This document shows, piece by piece, positions 1 to 9,221 of a DNA stretch of 15,480 nt (positions are counted from its first letter, which is position 1; each line of letters opens with the position of its first letter). This stretch comes from CAYVQF01 sp964454015 (GTDB lineage Bacteria > Myxococcota_A > Bradymonadia > UBA4248). A program made the position numbers and the translations under genes. The notes below the pieces were generated by a model. It searched no databases. It was not told where the DNA came from and worked only from the letters and a program-made list of their open reading frames with translations. Location: contig CAYVQF010000089.1 of the NCBI GenBank assembly GCA_964454015.1, positions 1 through 15,480 on the forward strand, written 5' to 3'.

Positions 1-8
1 CCTCTTGG

Positions 9-40
9 AAACCCAAGAACAACGGGGTTTTTTATTTTCT
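9..40 (+). terminator. Candidate intrinsic terminator at left edge
   Basis: AAACCC (9-14) can pair with GGGTTT (25-30) across a 10-nt loop. Two further G-T wobbles are possible, and a T-rich tail (28-40, interrupted by one A and one C) follows. Read on the + strand this has the stem-then-T layout of a rho-independent terminator, so it would end a gene lying left of the window. An alternative 6-bp hairpin, TCTTGG/CCAAGA (3-8 with 13-18), overlaps it. Read on the minus strand, where the kinase at 79 ends, the same stem has no T run after it, though it could still act weakly in both directions. The stem is short. Confidence 0.4.
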
Positions 41-78
41 TGACCGTGGATCAGGCCGCGAAGGGACGCCGCGTTGGC

Positions 79-1431
<1,353 letters not shown>

Positions 1432-1609
1432 GGTCAGTCGACTCGGGTGGTGGTCCCTGCCTCCCTGACGGTACGGCGGCAGCGAGGGGTCCCCTTTTTG
1501 TGGTAGCGCAAGTGTGGACATGGTGCCGGCCAAGCGCAAGCGGCCCAGAGCATGGACCGACGCGGCTCCCAGGGGGGCTGCTGCCGCGCCATGGCCCGGC
1601 GGCGCAGGG

Positions 1610-1637
1610 TTGTCACCGAGGCCTTGTCGATGATAAT
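1610..1637 (+). promoter_or_regulatory. Candidate sigma-70-type promoter for the synthetase gene
   Basis: TTGTCA (1610-1615) and GATAAT (1632-1637) are 16 nt apart, each matching the TTGACA/TATAAT consensus at 5 of 6 positions. A transcript would start near 1644 and leave a leader of about 55 nt before the ATG at 1700. The -10 lies in a locally AT-rich patch that stands out from the GC-rich surroundings. The spacer to the divergent kinase (1432-1699) is the natural place for promoters in both directions; I found no convincing minus-strand pair. Confidence 0.5.
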
Positions 1638-1699
1638 ACTGTGCAAACGGCGAGGCCCGTCACTTTTGTCAGGCCCACTCCCGGTATGAGGCAAAGAAT

Positions 1700-3880
1700 A
1701 TGCGAACCTTCGTCACCGAGCCCGAAGTTTACACCTTGTTGGCCCAGGCCGGTCTCGCCGTGCCCACCCATCGCCTGGTCCGCCAGCGGGCCGATCTCGA
1801 TGGCGCGCCCTTTGCCCCAGCGCAGCCGGTGATCGTCAAGGCCGTGGCCGATGATCTGTGGCACAAGAGCGATATCGGTGGCTTGCGCGCCACGACCTAC
1901 AGCGCCGACGGCGTGTGGGACACGGCCGAAGAGATCCGGCAGAACCTTCTCGCCGCGGCGGTGGCCCCAGCGGCGTGGGTGGGGGCGCTGGTGTGCGAGC
2001 GGGTGTGTTGGGCTACGCCGGCGGGCTTGCCCGTGGAAGGTTTCGTCTCCCTGCGCCACGACGCCAGCGTCGGCTGGGTGTGCACCATGGGCCTGGGGGG
2101 CATCCACACCGAGATGTGGGCCAAGGCAGTGGCCGGCGGCGTCTTGCAGTGGCCCATGCAGACCGTGAGCCCCGAGTGGGCCGTGGCGGAGCTGGCGGAG
2201 CACCTCCTGGGTCGGATCTGGCTGGGGGCGCTGCGCCAAGGCGAGGCCCTGCTCACCCGGGCGGCGCTGGCGGATTTCGTGGCGGCCCTGTGGCGTCTGC
2301 CGGCGATGCTCGCCGCGGCGTCCCTGGAGCTGGTGGAGATGAACCCCGTGGTGGTGGATGGCCAGGGGCGGGTGGTGGCCCTCGACGGCGTGGGGACGCG
2401 CCGGGCGAGCGTGCCCGTGCCTGCGCGGCCCGCCCTCGACGTGCGGCCGCTGTTGCGGCCGCAGCGCATCGCCTTGGTGGGGGTTTCGGCCCGGGTCGGC
2501 TCGGTGGGGCGGATCATTTTGGACAACCTGGCCGCGTCCACCTTGGGTGCCGACGGCCTGCGCATCATCAAGCCCGGCGTGGAGGAGATGGAGGGCATCG
2601 CCTGCCTGCCGGACCTGGCGGCCCTGCGGGCGTGGCCCGCCGACGTGTTGGTCTTGTCCTTGCCGGCCCAGGCCACCCTGGAGGCGGTGGAGGAGCTCAT
2701 CACCCAGGGGGGCGGCGCCGAGGTGGTCTACCTGGTGGCCGGCGGCATCGGCGACGGCGCCGACAAAGAAGGCTATGGCGCGCGCTTGGAGGCGCGCCTG
2801 GCCGAGGCGCGCGCTGCCGGGCTGTGGACGCCGCGCTTGGTGGGGCCCAACGGTCTGGGGATGTTGAGCGCCGCGGCGCGCATCAACACCCTCTTCATCC
2901 CCGAGAGTCGCCTGCCGGTGCGCTTGGATCCCGAGAGCCCCGTGGCCTTCATCAGCCAGAGCGGCGCCTTCCTCATCACGCGAGTGTCCCGCGACGCGCG
3001 CCTGGCGCTGCGCTACGGCTTCTGCATCGGCAACCAGCTCGACGTGAGCTGCGCGCATCTGTTGCAGGCCCTCTTCGCCGAGGAGGGGGTGCGGGTGGCC
3101 GGGGTCTACGCCGAGGGCTTCAAGGCCGGCGACCTGGCGGCCTTGTGCCAGGAGGTGCAGCGCTGGGTGGCCGACGGCCGCCAGGTGGTCTTCTACAAGG
3201 GCGGGCGCACCCAAGCGGGGATGCGCGCGGCCGCGGGTCACACGGGCGCCATGGCCGGCGACTATGCCCTGCAGGCGCGGGCGCTGCGGGCGGCCGGGGC
3301 CGTGCTGACGGAGAGCTTCGCCGACTTCTCGGGCGCCCTGCGCTGGCTGGCGGCCTACCCGCAGCTCGCCGTGGACCGCATCGCCGTGCTCTCCAACGCC
3401 GGCTACGAGACGGTGGCCTCCCAGGACGCCATGACGGGCACTTTGCGCGCCCACGCTCTCACCGAGGCGGCGCGCGAGCAGCTCGCCGCAGCCATCGCGG
3501 GGCACAAGCTCGGGGGGCTGGTGGCGGCGACCTTGCCGCTGGATGTCACCCCCATGGCTGACGAAGGGTTGTACGCAGCAGCGACGGCGACGCTGGCGGC
3601 GAGCGGCGCCCAGGTGGTCGTGGTGGGCTTGGTGCCATTGACCCAACGACTGGGGGTCTTCGACGCCGAGCGCAGCGGCGCCTTCGCGGCGGAGCTGCGG
3701 GCGGCGGCCACGGCGAGCGGTTGCGCCGTGGGCGTTGTCGTGGATTCGGGGAAGCTGTATGAGGGTTATCGCGACGCGTTGGCCGCCGCAGGGCTCCCGC
3801 TCTTCGACTCGGTCGAGGAGGCGCTGGGGGCGTTGCGGGTGGTGGCCGACGCGGCGGCGATGCAGGCGCAGGCCGGGTAG
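1700..3880 (+). CDS. ADP-forming acyl-CoA synthetase (acetate-CoA ligase type), ATP-grasp domain first
   Basis: A 726-residue fused enzyme of the NDP-forming acyl-CoA synthetase superfamily: acid + CoA + ATP to acyl-CoA + ADP + phosphate, usually reversible and cytosolic. The order is ATP-grasp (about 1-230; Lys47 in VIVKAVADD, and EMNPVVVDG at 213-221 resembling the metal-binding EINP segment), then a Rossmann CoA-binding domain (about 250-385; VGVSARVGSVG, VGPNGLG at 381-387), then succinyl-CoA-ligase-like domains (about 412 onward; ISQSGAF, and AAGHTGAMAG at 511-520 with His514 as likely phosphohistidine). Many relatives place the CoA-binding half first, so this is the reordered arrangement. 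TGAGG at 1687-1691 is a fair ribosome site, 8 nt before the ATG. The mutase genes follow after 73 nt, so propionate, methylmalonate, succinate or a branched acid are candidate substrates; the sequence does not decide between them. Confidence 0.9.
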   Translation: MRTFVTEPEVYTLLAQAGLAVPTHRLVRQRADLDGAPFAPAQPVIVKAVADDLWHKSDIGGLRATTYSADGVWDTAEEIRQNLLAAAVAPAAWVGALVCERVCWATPAGLPVEGFVSLRHDASVGWVCTMGLGGIHTEMWAKAVAGGVLQWPMQTVSPEWAVAELAEHLLGRIWLGALRQGEALLTRAALADFVAALWRLPAMLAAASLELVEMNPVVVDGQGRVVALDGVGTRRASVPVPARPALDVRPLLRPQRIALVGVSARVGSVGRIILDNLAASTLGADGLRIIKPGVEEMEGIACLPDLAALRAWPADVLVLSLPAQATLEAVEELITQGGGAEVVYLVAGGIGDGADKEGYGARLEARLAEARAAGLWTPRLVGPNGLGMLSAAARINTLFIPESRLPVRLDPESPVAFISQSGAFLITRVSRDARLALRYGFCIGNQLDVSCAHLLQALFAEEGVRVAGVYAEGFKAGDLAALCQEVQRWVADGRQVVFYKGGRTQAGMRAAAGHTGAMAGDYALQARALRAAGAVLTESFADFSGALRWLAAYPQLAVDRIAVLSNAGYETVASQDAMTGTLRAHALTEAAREQLAAAIAGHKLGGLVAATLPLDVTPMADEGLYAAATATLAASGAQVVVVGLVPLTQRLGVFDAERSGAFAAELRAAATASGCAVGVVVDSGKLYEGYRDALAAAGLPLFDSVEEALGALRVVADAAAMQAQAG

Positions 3881-3909
3881 AGAGCGCGACGCCACCCCGA
3901 CCTTTTTTT
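3874..3909 (+). terminator. Weak candidate terminator or attenuator before mutA
   Basis: The end of the synthetase gene, GGGT (3875-3878), can pair with ACCC (3894-3897), with a further C-G pair if one C is bulged. A run of seven T (3903-3909) follows two bases after the next G-A. The stem is poor and the loop is 15 nt, but a T7 run is rare in this GC-rich sequence. If it works, it would lower mutA/mutB transcription relative to the synthetase; otherwise the three genes form one operon. Confidence 0.22.
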
Positions 3910-3953
3910 CGTCCTAGGGTGCTGAGGTCGATCTTCATTCGGGAGGAAGTAGC

Positions 3954-5783
3954 ATGAGCGCGACACGCGCGGACAATGCGCCCACCTTTCGCCTCGCCGA
4001 CGCCTTTACGGCGCTGGACGAGAGCGCTTGGCGGGCCGAGGTGGAGCTAGCCCTGGCGGGCGCTCCCTTTGCCAAGAAGCTCGTCACCCAGACTTACGAG
4101 GGGCTCAGTCTGCAGCCGCTCTACAGCCAGGCGCCGCCAGGGGCGCAGCCGCCGCTGCCCGAGGGCTGGCGCGTGGTGACGCGTCACGTCGTCAGGCCTG
4201 GGATGGCGGCGGCCGTGGCGGAGGATCTCGGCCGCGGCGCCCACGGGGTGACCTTGGCCTGGGAAGACGCGGCCAGCGACGCGCCCGAGGTGGCGGCAGC
4301 GCTGCCCTCTCTGTTGGCGGCCATCGCGGCGGCAGGGGCCCAGCTCGACGTGGAGGGCGGCCCGGACGCGCTGCGGGTGGCGTCACAGGTGCTGGCTGCG
4401 GCGCCGGCCGCTCTGCCAGTCAACGCCAACCTGGACCCCTTGGGGGTGTTGGCGGCGCACGGCGCGCTGCCGCAGCCGCTGGCGGCGGCTCTGAGCGAGG
4501 CTGCGGCGCTGGCCGCGGGGCGGGTGGCGCGCTCGGCCCCAGGGCGGACGCTGGTGGTGGACCTGCGCCCCTACCAGCAGGGCGGCGCCCACTGGGTGCA
4601 GGCTCTGGCCTATGCCTTGGCGACGGGCACGACCTACCTGCGCCAGCTCGTGGCGCAGGAGCTCTCGGTGGCGCAGGCGGCGGCCCAGATCAAGTTCCGC
4701 TTTGACGTCACGGGCAACTTCCTCATGGAGATCGCCGCCCTGCGCGCGGTCCGGCGTCTGTGGCAGGCGGTCCTCGCCGCCAGCGACGCTGCCGCCGCTG
4801 GCGTGCCCCTGTCGCTCCACGTCACGCCGTCGTTGCGGGTACAGACGGTCATCGATCCGTGGATGAACCTCTTGCGCACCAGCGTGGCCGCCTTCACCGC
4901 GGCCATCGGCGGCGCCGATGATTTCACGCCCTTGCCCTTCGACGCCCTGGGCGGCACGGTGGACGGCTTCAGCCGGCGGGTGGCGCGCAACACGCCCATC
5001 GTCCTGGCCGAAGAGGCCCACCTCCAGGCGGTGGTGGACCCGGCGGCGGGCTCCTACGCCATCGAGACCTTGACGGCGGCTCTGGCCGAGCAGGCCTGGA
5101 CCCTCTTCCAGGGCTTCGAGGCGCGGCCCGACGGCTTTGCTGGGGCGCTCGTGGCGGGTGAGGTGCAGGCGGCGGTGGCCGAGGTGGCGGCGGCGCGGGC
5201 GCGCAACGTGGCCCGGCGCAAGGAGGTGGTGGTGGGGGTGAACGATTTCCCCGGGGCTGCCTACCGCGAGGTCTACGCGCCAGCGCCGGTGGCGGCGGCC
5301 CAGGCCGCGGCCCAGGCGCCGGCCATCCCCCTGACGCGAGACGCGTCGCCCTTCGAGGCCCTGCGCGCGGCGGCGGCGGCGGCGACGGCGCAAGGGCGCG
5401 CGCCGAAGGTCTTTCTAGCCAACCTGGGCAGCGTGGCAGAGTATACGGCGCGGGCCAACTACGGTCGCAATTTCTTCGCCGTGGCGGGGTTCGAGATCCA
5501 CGCCAGTGAGGGCGTGCGCAGCGTCGCGGAGATCGTGGCGGACTTCGTGGCCTCGGGTGCCAAGTTGGTCTTGCTCTGCTCCAGCAACGAGCGCTACCCG
5601 GCGCTGGTGCCGGAGTGCGTCCCGGCGCTGCGGGCCGCAGGCGCCCGCACGCTGGTCTTGGCCGGGCACCCGGGCGCGCAGGAGGCGAGCTACCGCGCCG
5701 CTGGGGTGGACCACTTCATCTACGTGAGCTGTGATGTGGCAGAGGCCCTGCGTGGCTTCTTGCGTGAGGAGGGTGTGCTATGA
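3954..5783 (+). CDS. mutA: Methylmalonyl-CoA mutase small (beta) subunit
   Basis: A 609-residue non-catalytic subunit that pairs with MutB in the heterodimeric mutase. It has the mutase barrel segments, for example IKFRFDVTGNFLMEIAALR (246-264), VIDPWMNLLRTS (299-310) and the region RRVARNTPIVLAEEAHLQAV (341-360). A C-terminal cobalamin-domain-like fold runs from about 484 to 609. Where the catalytic subunit has DGHDRG, this one has NYGRNF (502-507), so no cobalt-ligating His is present; that is normal for the small subunit. The start is well marked: GGAGGA at 3942-3947, 6 nt before the ATG. Its TGA (5781-5783) overlaps the mutB ATG at 5780, implying translational coupling and matched subunit amounts. 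The barrel has unusually Ala-rich stretches (about 443-480) in the linker to the C-terminal domain. Identification is secure from both the protein and its pairing with mutB. Confidence 0.95.
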   Translation: MSATRADNAPTFRLADAFTALDESAWRAEVELALAGAPFAKKLVTQTYEGLSLQPLYSQAPPGAQPPLPEGWRVVTRHVVRPGMAAAVAEDLGRGAHGVTLAWEDAASDAPEVAAALPSLLAAIAAAGAQLDVEGGPDALRVASQVLAAAPAALPVNANLDPLGVLAAHGALPQPLAAALSEAAALAAGRVARSAPGRTLVVDLRPYQQGGAHWVQALAYALATGTTYLRQLVAQELSVAQAAAQIKFRFDVTGNFLMEIAALRAVRRLWQAVLAASDAAAAGVPLSLHVTPSLRVQTVIDPWMNLLRTSVAAFTAAIGGADDFTPLPFDALGGTVDGFSRRVARNTPIVLAEEAHLQAVVDPAAGSYAIETLTAALAEQAWTLFQGFEARPDGFAGALVAGEVQAAVAEVAAARARNVARRKEVVVGVNDFPGAAYREVYAPAPVAAAQAAAQAPAIPLTRDASPFEALRAAAAAATAQGRAPKVFLANLGSVAEYTARANYGRNFFAVAGFEIHASEGVRSVAEIVADFVASGAKLVLLCSSNERYPALVPECVPALRAAGARTLVLAGHPGAQEASYRAAGVDHFIYVSCDVAEALRGFLREEGVL

Positions 5784-7933
5784 GCGCCATCCCGAATTTT
5801 GCCGACATTCCTTGGAATGGGAGCGCCCCGGCGGAGGTGGATCCCAAGAACGGCGTGGCCGAGCGCGCAGCCGCTTCGGACCCGTGGCTGACCCCCGAGG
5901 GCATCCCGGTGGCGCGGCGTTACCAGGCGGCGGACCTGGAGGGGCTGGAGCATTTGGGGGGCTGGCCGGGCTTGCCGCCCTTTGGCCGCGGCCCCTACGC
6001 GACGATGTACGTGCAGAAGCCGTGGACCGTGCGGCAGTACGCGGGTTTTTCCACGGCCGAGGACTCCAACGCCTTTTACCGGCGCAACTTGGCGGCGGGG
6101 CAGAAGGGGTTGAGCGTGGCCTTCGACCTGGCGACGCACCGCGGCTACGACTCGGACCACCCGCGGGTGGCGGGCGACGTGGGCATGGCGGGGGTGGCCA
6201 TCGACAGCATCATGGACATGCGGGTGCTCTTCGACGGCATCCCCCTGGACCAGATGTCCGTGTCCATGACGATGAACGGCGCGGTCTTGCCCGTTTTGGC
6301 GCTCTACATCGTGGCGGCCGAGGAGCAGGGCGTGCCCGTGGGCAAGCTGAGCGGCACCATCCAGAACGACATCCTGAAGGAGTTCATGGTCCGAAACACC
6401 TATATCTATCCGCCGGCGCCGAGCATGCGGATCATTGCGGACATTTTTGCCTACACCAGCCAGCAGATGCCGCGCTACAACTCGATTTCGATCAGTGGCT
6501 ACCACATGCAGGAGGCGGGCGCGACGGCTGATCTGGAGCTGGCCTACACCTTGGCGGACGGCCTGGACTATGTGCGCACCGGTGTGGCTGCCGGTCTCGA
6601 TGTGGACGCCTTTTGCCCGCGGCTGAGCTTCTTTTGGGGCATCGGCATGAACTTCTTCATGGAGGTGGCCAAGCTGCGGGCGGCGCGCTTGGTGTGGGCC
6701 AAGCTCATCAAGGACTTCAACCCGAAGAACCCCAAGAGCCTGTCCTTGCGCGCCCACAGCCAGACCAGCGGCTGGTCGTTGACGGCGCAGGACGTTTACA
6801 ACAACGTGGTGCGCACCTGCATCGAGGCCATGGCGGCGACCCAGGGGCACACCCAGAGCTTGCACACCAACGCCCTCGACGAGGCGCTGGCGCTGCCGAG
6901 CGAGTTCTCGGCGCGCATCGCCCGCAACACCCAGCTCTTTTTGCAGAGCGAGACGGACACCTGCCGGGTCATCGATCCTTGGGGCGGTGCCTATTACGTG
7001 GAGCGCCTCACCCACGACCTGGCGCAGCGTGTCTGGGGGCATCTCCAGGAGGTGGAGTCTTTGGGGGGCATGGCCAAGGCCATCGCCGCGGGTATCCCCA
7101 AGCTGCGCATCGAAGAGGCGGCGGCGCGCACCCAGGCGCGCATCGACTCGGGGCGCCAGACCGTGGTGGGCCTGAACAAGTACCGTCTCGATGAGCACGA
7201 GCACGTGGACGTGCTCAAGGTGGACAATTCGGCGGTGCGGGCGGCGCAGATCCGGCGCCTGCAAGCGCTGCGTGCGGGGCGGGATGCGGCGGTGGTGGAG
7301 GTGGCGCTGGCGGCGCTGGAGCAGGTGGCCGCCACGGGCGCGGGCAATCTCTTGGCGGCCTGCGTCGACGCCGCCCGGGCGCAGGCGACGGTCGGCGAGA
7401 TGAGCCTGGCCATGGAGCGGGTCTTTGGCCGGCACGAGGCCTCGGTGCAGGTGGTGCGCGGTGTCTATGGGGGGGAGATGGGCGAGCGGCAGGCTGAGGT
7501 GGAGGAGGTGCGGGCGGCGACGGCGGCCTTCGCCGAGCGCGAAGGGCGGCGGCCGCGCATTTTGGTGGCCAAGATGGGCCAAGATGGGCACGACCGCGGC
7601 CAGAAGGTCATCGGCACGGCCTTGGCCGACCTCGGCTTCGACGTGGACATGGGGCCCCTCTTCCAGACGCCTGAGGAGACGGCCCAGCAAGCCGTGGAGA
7701 ACGACGTCCACCTGGTGGGTGTGAGCAGCCTGGCGGCGGGTCACTTGACCTTGGTGCCGGCCCTGCGCGCGGCGCTGGACGCGCTGGAGAGGCCGGACAT
7801 CCTCATCGTGGTGGGCGGCGTCATCCCGCCGCAGGACTACGAGGCCCTCTACGCTGCGGGCGCCACGGCCATTTTTGGGCCGGGGACGGTGATCACCACC
7901 TCGGCGTTGGCTCTGTTGCGGGCCTTGGACTAG
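5780..7933 (+). CDS. mutB: Methylmalonyl-CoA mutase large (alpha, catalytic) subunit
   Basis: A 717-residue catalytic subunit converting (R)-methylmalonyl-CoA and succinyl-CoA by adenosylcobalamin radical chemistry. The TIM-barrel part carries WTVRQYAGFSTAEDSNAFYR (82-101) with Tyr87, EFMVRNTYIYPP with Arg205, and GYHMQEAG with His242. These match the Propionibacterium shermanii active-site residues Tyr89, Arg207 and His244 at a constant offset of two. A linker leads to the B12-binding domain (about 590-717) with KMGQDGHDRGQKVIG; His604 is the lower cobalt ligand of the DxHxxG motif. Length is typical of the family. AGGAGG at 5767-5772, inside mutA, lies 7 nt before the ATG, and the ATGA overlap couples it to mutA. 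No meaB/argK-type GTPase chaperone or methylmalonyl-CoA epimerase gene follows, so those would have to be encoded elsewhere. Confidence 0.98.
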   Translation: MSAIPNFADIPWNGSAPAEVDPKNGVAERAAASDPWLTPEGIPVARRYQAADLEGLEHLGGWPGLPPFGRGPYATMYVQKPWTVRQYAGFSTAEDSNAFYRRNLAAGQKGLSVAFDLATHRGYDSDHPRVAGDVGMAGVAIDSIMDMRVLFDGIPLDQMSVSMTMNGAVLPVLALYIVAAEEQGVPVGKLSGTIQNDILKEFMVRNTYIYPPAPSMRIIADIFAYTSQQMPRYNSISISGYHMQEAGATADLELAYTLADGLDYVRTGVAAGLDVDAFCPRLSFFWGIGMNFFMEVAKLRAARLVWAKLIKDFNPKNPKSLSLRAHSQTSGWSLTAQDVYNNVVRTCIEAMAATQGHTQSLHTNALDEALALPSEFSARIARNTQLFLQSETDTCRVIDPWGGAYYVERLTHDLAQRVWGHLQEVESLGGMAKAIAAGIPKLRIEEAAARTQARIDSGRQTVVGLNKYRLDEHEHVDVLKVDNSAVRAAQIRRLQALRAGRDAAVVEVALAALEQVAATGAGNLLAACVDAARAQATVGEMSLAMERVFGRHEASVQVVRGVYGGEMGERQAEVEEVRAATAAFAEREGRRPRILVAKMGQDGHDRGQKVIGTALADLGFDVDMGPLFQTPEETAQQAVENDVHLVGVSSLAAGHLTLVPALRAALDALERPDILIVVGGVIPPQDYEALYAAGATAIFGPGTVITTSALALLRALD

Positions 7934-7992
7934 GGTCGCGGTGGGCGCCCCCCAGGGGGAGAAAAAATTGGTCAACCACATTCGCGCCCCCA

Positions 7993-8019
7993 TTGTCACC
8001 ATCGCCAGAATGGGATAGT
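7993..8019 (+). promoter_or_regulatory. Possible promoter upstream of the SDR-ACP-dehydrogenase genes
   Basis: TTGTCA (7993-7998) and GATAGT (8014-8019) are 15 nt apart. The -35-like box reads TTGTCACC, the same eight bases as in the stronger candidate at 1610. The -10 match is 4 of 6 and the spacing is short, so support is modest. Transcription would begin near 8026, inside the 8018-8048 hairpin, which argues against it if that hairpin is a terminator. Confidence 0.25.
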
Positions 8020-8048
8020 GAAGCCCCGTTATCGAGACGGGGCTTCAC
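8018..8048 (+). terminator. Perfect 12-bp hairpin after mutB, candidate terminator
   Basis: GTGAAGCCCCGT (8018-8029) and ACGGGGCTTCAC (8037-8048) are exact reverse complements around a 7-nt loop, TATCGAG. It lies 84 nt after the mutB stop, before the next gene group. It is the most stable simple hairpin I found in the spacers. No T run follows on either side, so it is not a textbook intrinsic terminator. It may act as a Rho-type or processing barrier that protects the mutAB 3' end, or as a structure in the leader of the downstream genes. Confidence 0.4.
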
Positions 8049-8116
8049 GGCGCAGGTCGCGGTGAGCACGCGGTCCGGGCGCAGGTGGCCCAGGCGAGGT
8101 GGGTGGTGCAGATAGT

Positions 8117-8129
8117 GAGAGAGAGAGAG
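8117..8129 (+). repeat. GA dinucleotide run in the leader of the SDR gene
   Basis: Six GA repeats plus one G lie 15 nt before the ATG at 8145, next to the purine-rich ribosome site region (AGGGTGAAGGG, 8131-8141). Slipped-strand changes here could alter leader spacing or offer alternative ribosome contacts. At this length it may equally be chance purine richness. Confidence 0.5.
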
Positions 8130-8144
8130 CAGGGTGAAGGGTCC

Positions 8145-9221
8145 ATGCGCGCTCTGGTCGTGGGCGGGACGGGTTTCTTGGGGCTGAACCTGGTGGAGGC
8201 CCTCCAGCAGGGCGGGCACGAGGTGGCCATCACCCGACGCAAGTCGAGCAACACGATTTTTGCGCGCCGCCTCAAGGTGCCCCTGTTCACGGCGGAGCTC
8301 GATGACGAAGAGGCCTTGACGGCGGCCATGCAGGGGCGTGACGTGGTCTTCATGATGGCGGGCCACTACCCGCGCTTCTCTGTGGACACGGCGGCGCAGA
8401 CGGCGCAAGCCCTGGCGCGGCTGCGCACGGTGCTGGCGGCGGCGCGGCGGGCGCGGGTGCAGCGCCTGGTCTTCACCAGCTCGACGGCGACCTTGGGGAC
8501 GCCGGCAGAGGATCGCCCGGTGCGCGAGAGCGACGGCTTCTGCGTGCCCGAGGCGGAGAGCACTTACTTCGTGATCAAGGTGGCCCTGGAGCAGGAGGTG
8601 CTGCGGGCCGCCCAAGATCTGGACACGGTGGTGGTGTGCCCCGGGGGGTGCATTGGCCGCTACGACTACAAGGTCGGGACGGGCTTTTTCATCCTGGGCG
8701 TGGCCACGCAGCGCTTGGATCGCTTCGTCGACGGCAAGGTGTCCATGGTGGACGCGGCGGACATCGCCGCGGGCCACATCGGCGCGGCGCGTCACGGCGC
8801 GCGCGGCCAGCGTTACATTTTGGGGGGCACCAACCTGACGGTGAAGTCTCTCTTGGCCGAGGTGGCCGCCCACTGCGGCGTGGCGCCGCCGACCTGGGAG
8901 CTGTCGCCGGCCGAAGCTTTGGCGTTGGCCGAAGCCGAAGAGCAGCGCTGCCTCTTGGACCGACGGGAGCGGCCGCTGATGACCCGGGAGATGGTGGACA
9001 TCGCTCGCTTTGGCCGCTTCGTCGACGCCTCTCTGGCGCGACAGACCTTTGGATATACCCCGCGTCCCTTGGCGCAAGCCCTCCAGCGCTCGCTGGCGTG
9101 GTACGCCGAGAATGGCTATTGGAATGACCCGCGCTTCATCAGCGCATCGACCACGCGTTCGCCCTTGGCAGCACTGGATGCTGCCGCGCAAGAAAAAGGA
9201 GAAGTCCATGCCCGATCGTGA
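8145..9221 (+). CDS. NAD(P)-dependent extended short-chain dehydrogenase/epimerase, HpnA or dihydroflavonol-reductase-like
   Basis: A 358-residue extended SDR, a cytosolic NAD(P)-dependent epimerase, dehydratase or ketone/aldehyde reductase. The Rossmann motif GGTGFLG sits at 7-13, right at the N terminus. VFTSSTATLG (109-118) gives the catalytic Ser, and YFVIK (141-145) supplies Tyr141 and Lys145. The later segments RYILGGTNLTVKSLLAEV and MVDAADIAAGHIGA resemble hopanoid-associated epimerase (HpnA)-like and dihydroflavonol-4-reductase-like proteins. An upstream in-frame start at 8085 would add 20 residues before the Rossmann strand; the ATG at 8145, with GAAGG at 8136-8140, fits the family better. 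The last 14 bases overlap the acyl carrier protein gene, so translation is probably coupled. That context makes an acyl-linked keto or hydroxy group a plausible substrate, but the fold alone does not define it. The C-terminal tail after about 330 looks unstructured. Confidence 0.88.
   Translation: MRALVVGGTGFLGLNLVEALQQGGHEVAITRRKSSNTIFARRLKVPLFTAELDDEEALTAAMQGRDVVFMMAGHYPRFSVDTAAQTAQALARLRTVLAAARRARVQRLVFTSSTATLGTPAEDRPVRESDGFCVPEAESTYFVIKVALEQEVLRAAQDLDTVVVCPGGCIGRYDYKVGTGFFILGVATQRLDRFVDGKVSMVDAADIAAGHIGAARHGARGQRYILGGTNLTVKSLLAEVAAHCGVAPPTWELSPAEALALAEAEEQRCLLDRRERPLMTREMVDIARFGRFVDASLARQTFGYTPRPLAQALQRSLAWYAENGYWNDPRFISASTTRSPLAALDAAAQEKGEVHARS

Noticed and set aside
1432..1539. Longer first kinase starting at 1521 (ATG) or 1539 (TTG)
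   Set aside because: Codons there lack the strong G/C third-position preference of the rest of the gene and no ribosome site supports them; the shorter form is preferred, though not proven.
1613..3895. Long minus-strand open frame opposite the synthetase gene
   Set aside because: The protein is Arg/His/Gln/Gly-rich without domains, as expected when a high-GC gene is read backwards; the + strand protein has clear catalytic motifs.
5720..8002. Long minus-strand open frame opposite mutB
   Set aside because: Same composition artefact; mutB on the + strand has all family motifs.
8085..8144. Longer SDR protein starting at 8085
   Set aside because: It would add 20 residues before the Rossmann strand, which begins the family's proteins, and would translate the GA run.
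9010..9207. N-terminal extension of the ACP in the same frame
   Set aside because: The upstream codons give Arg/Pro/Ser-rich sequence that overlaps the SDR gene, while GGAG marks the ATG at 9208 and the remaining 82 residues are a complete ACP.
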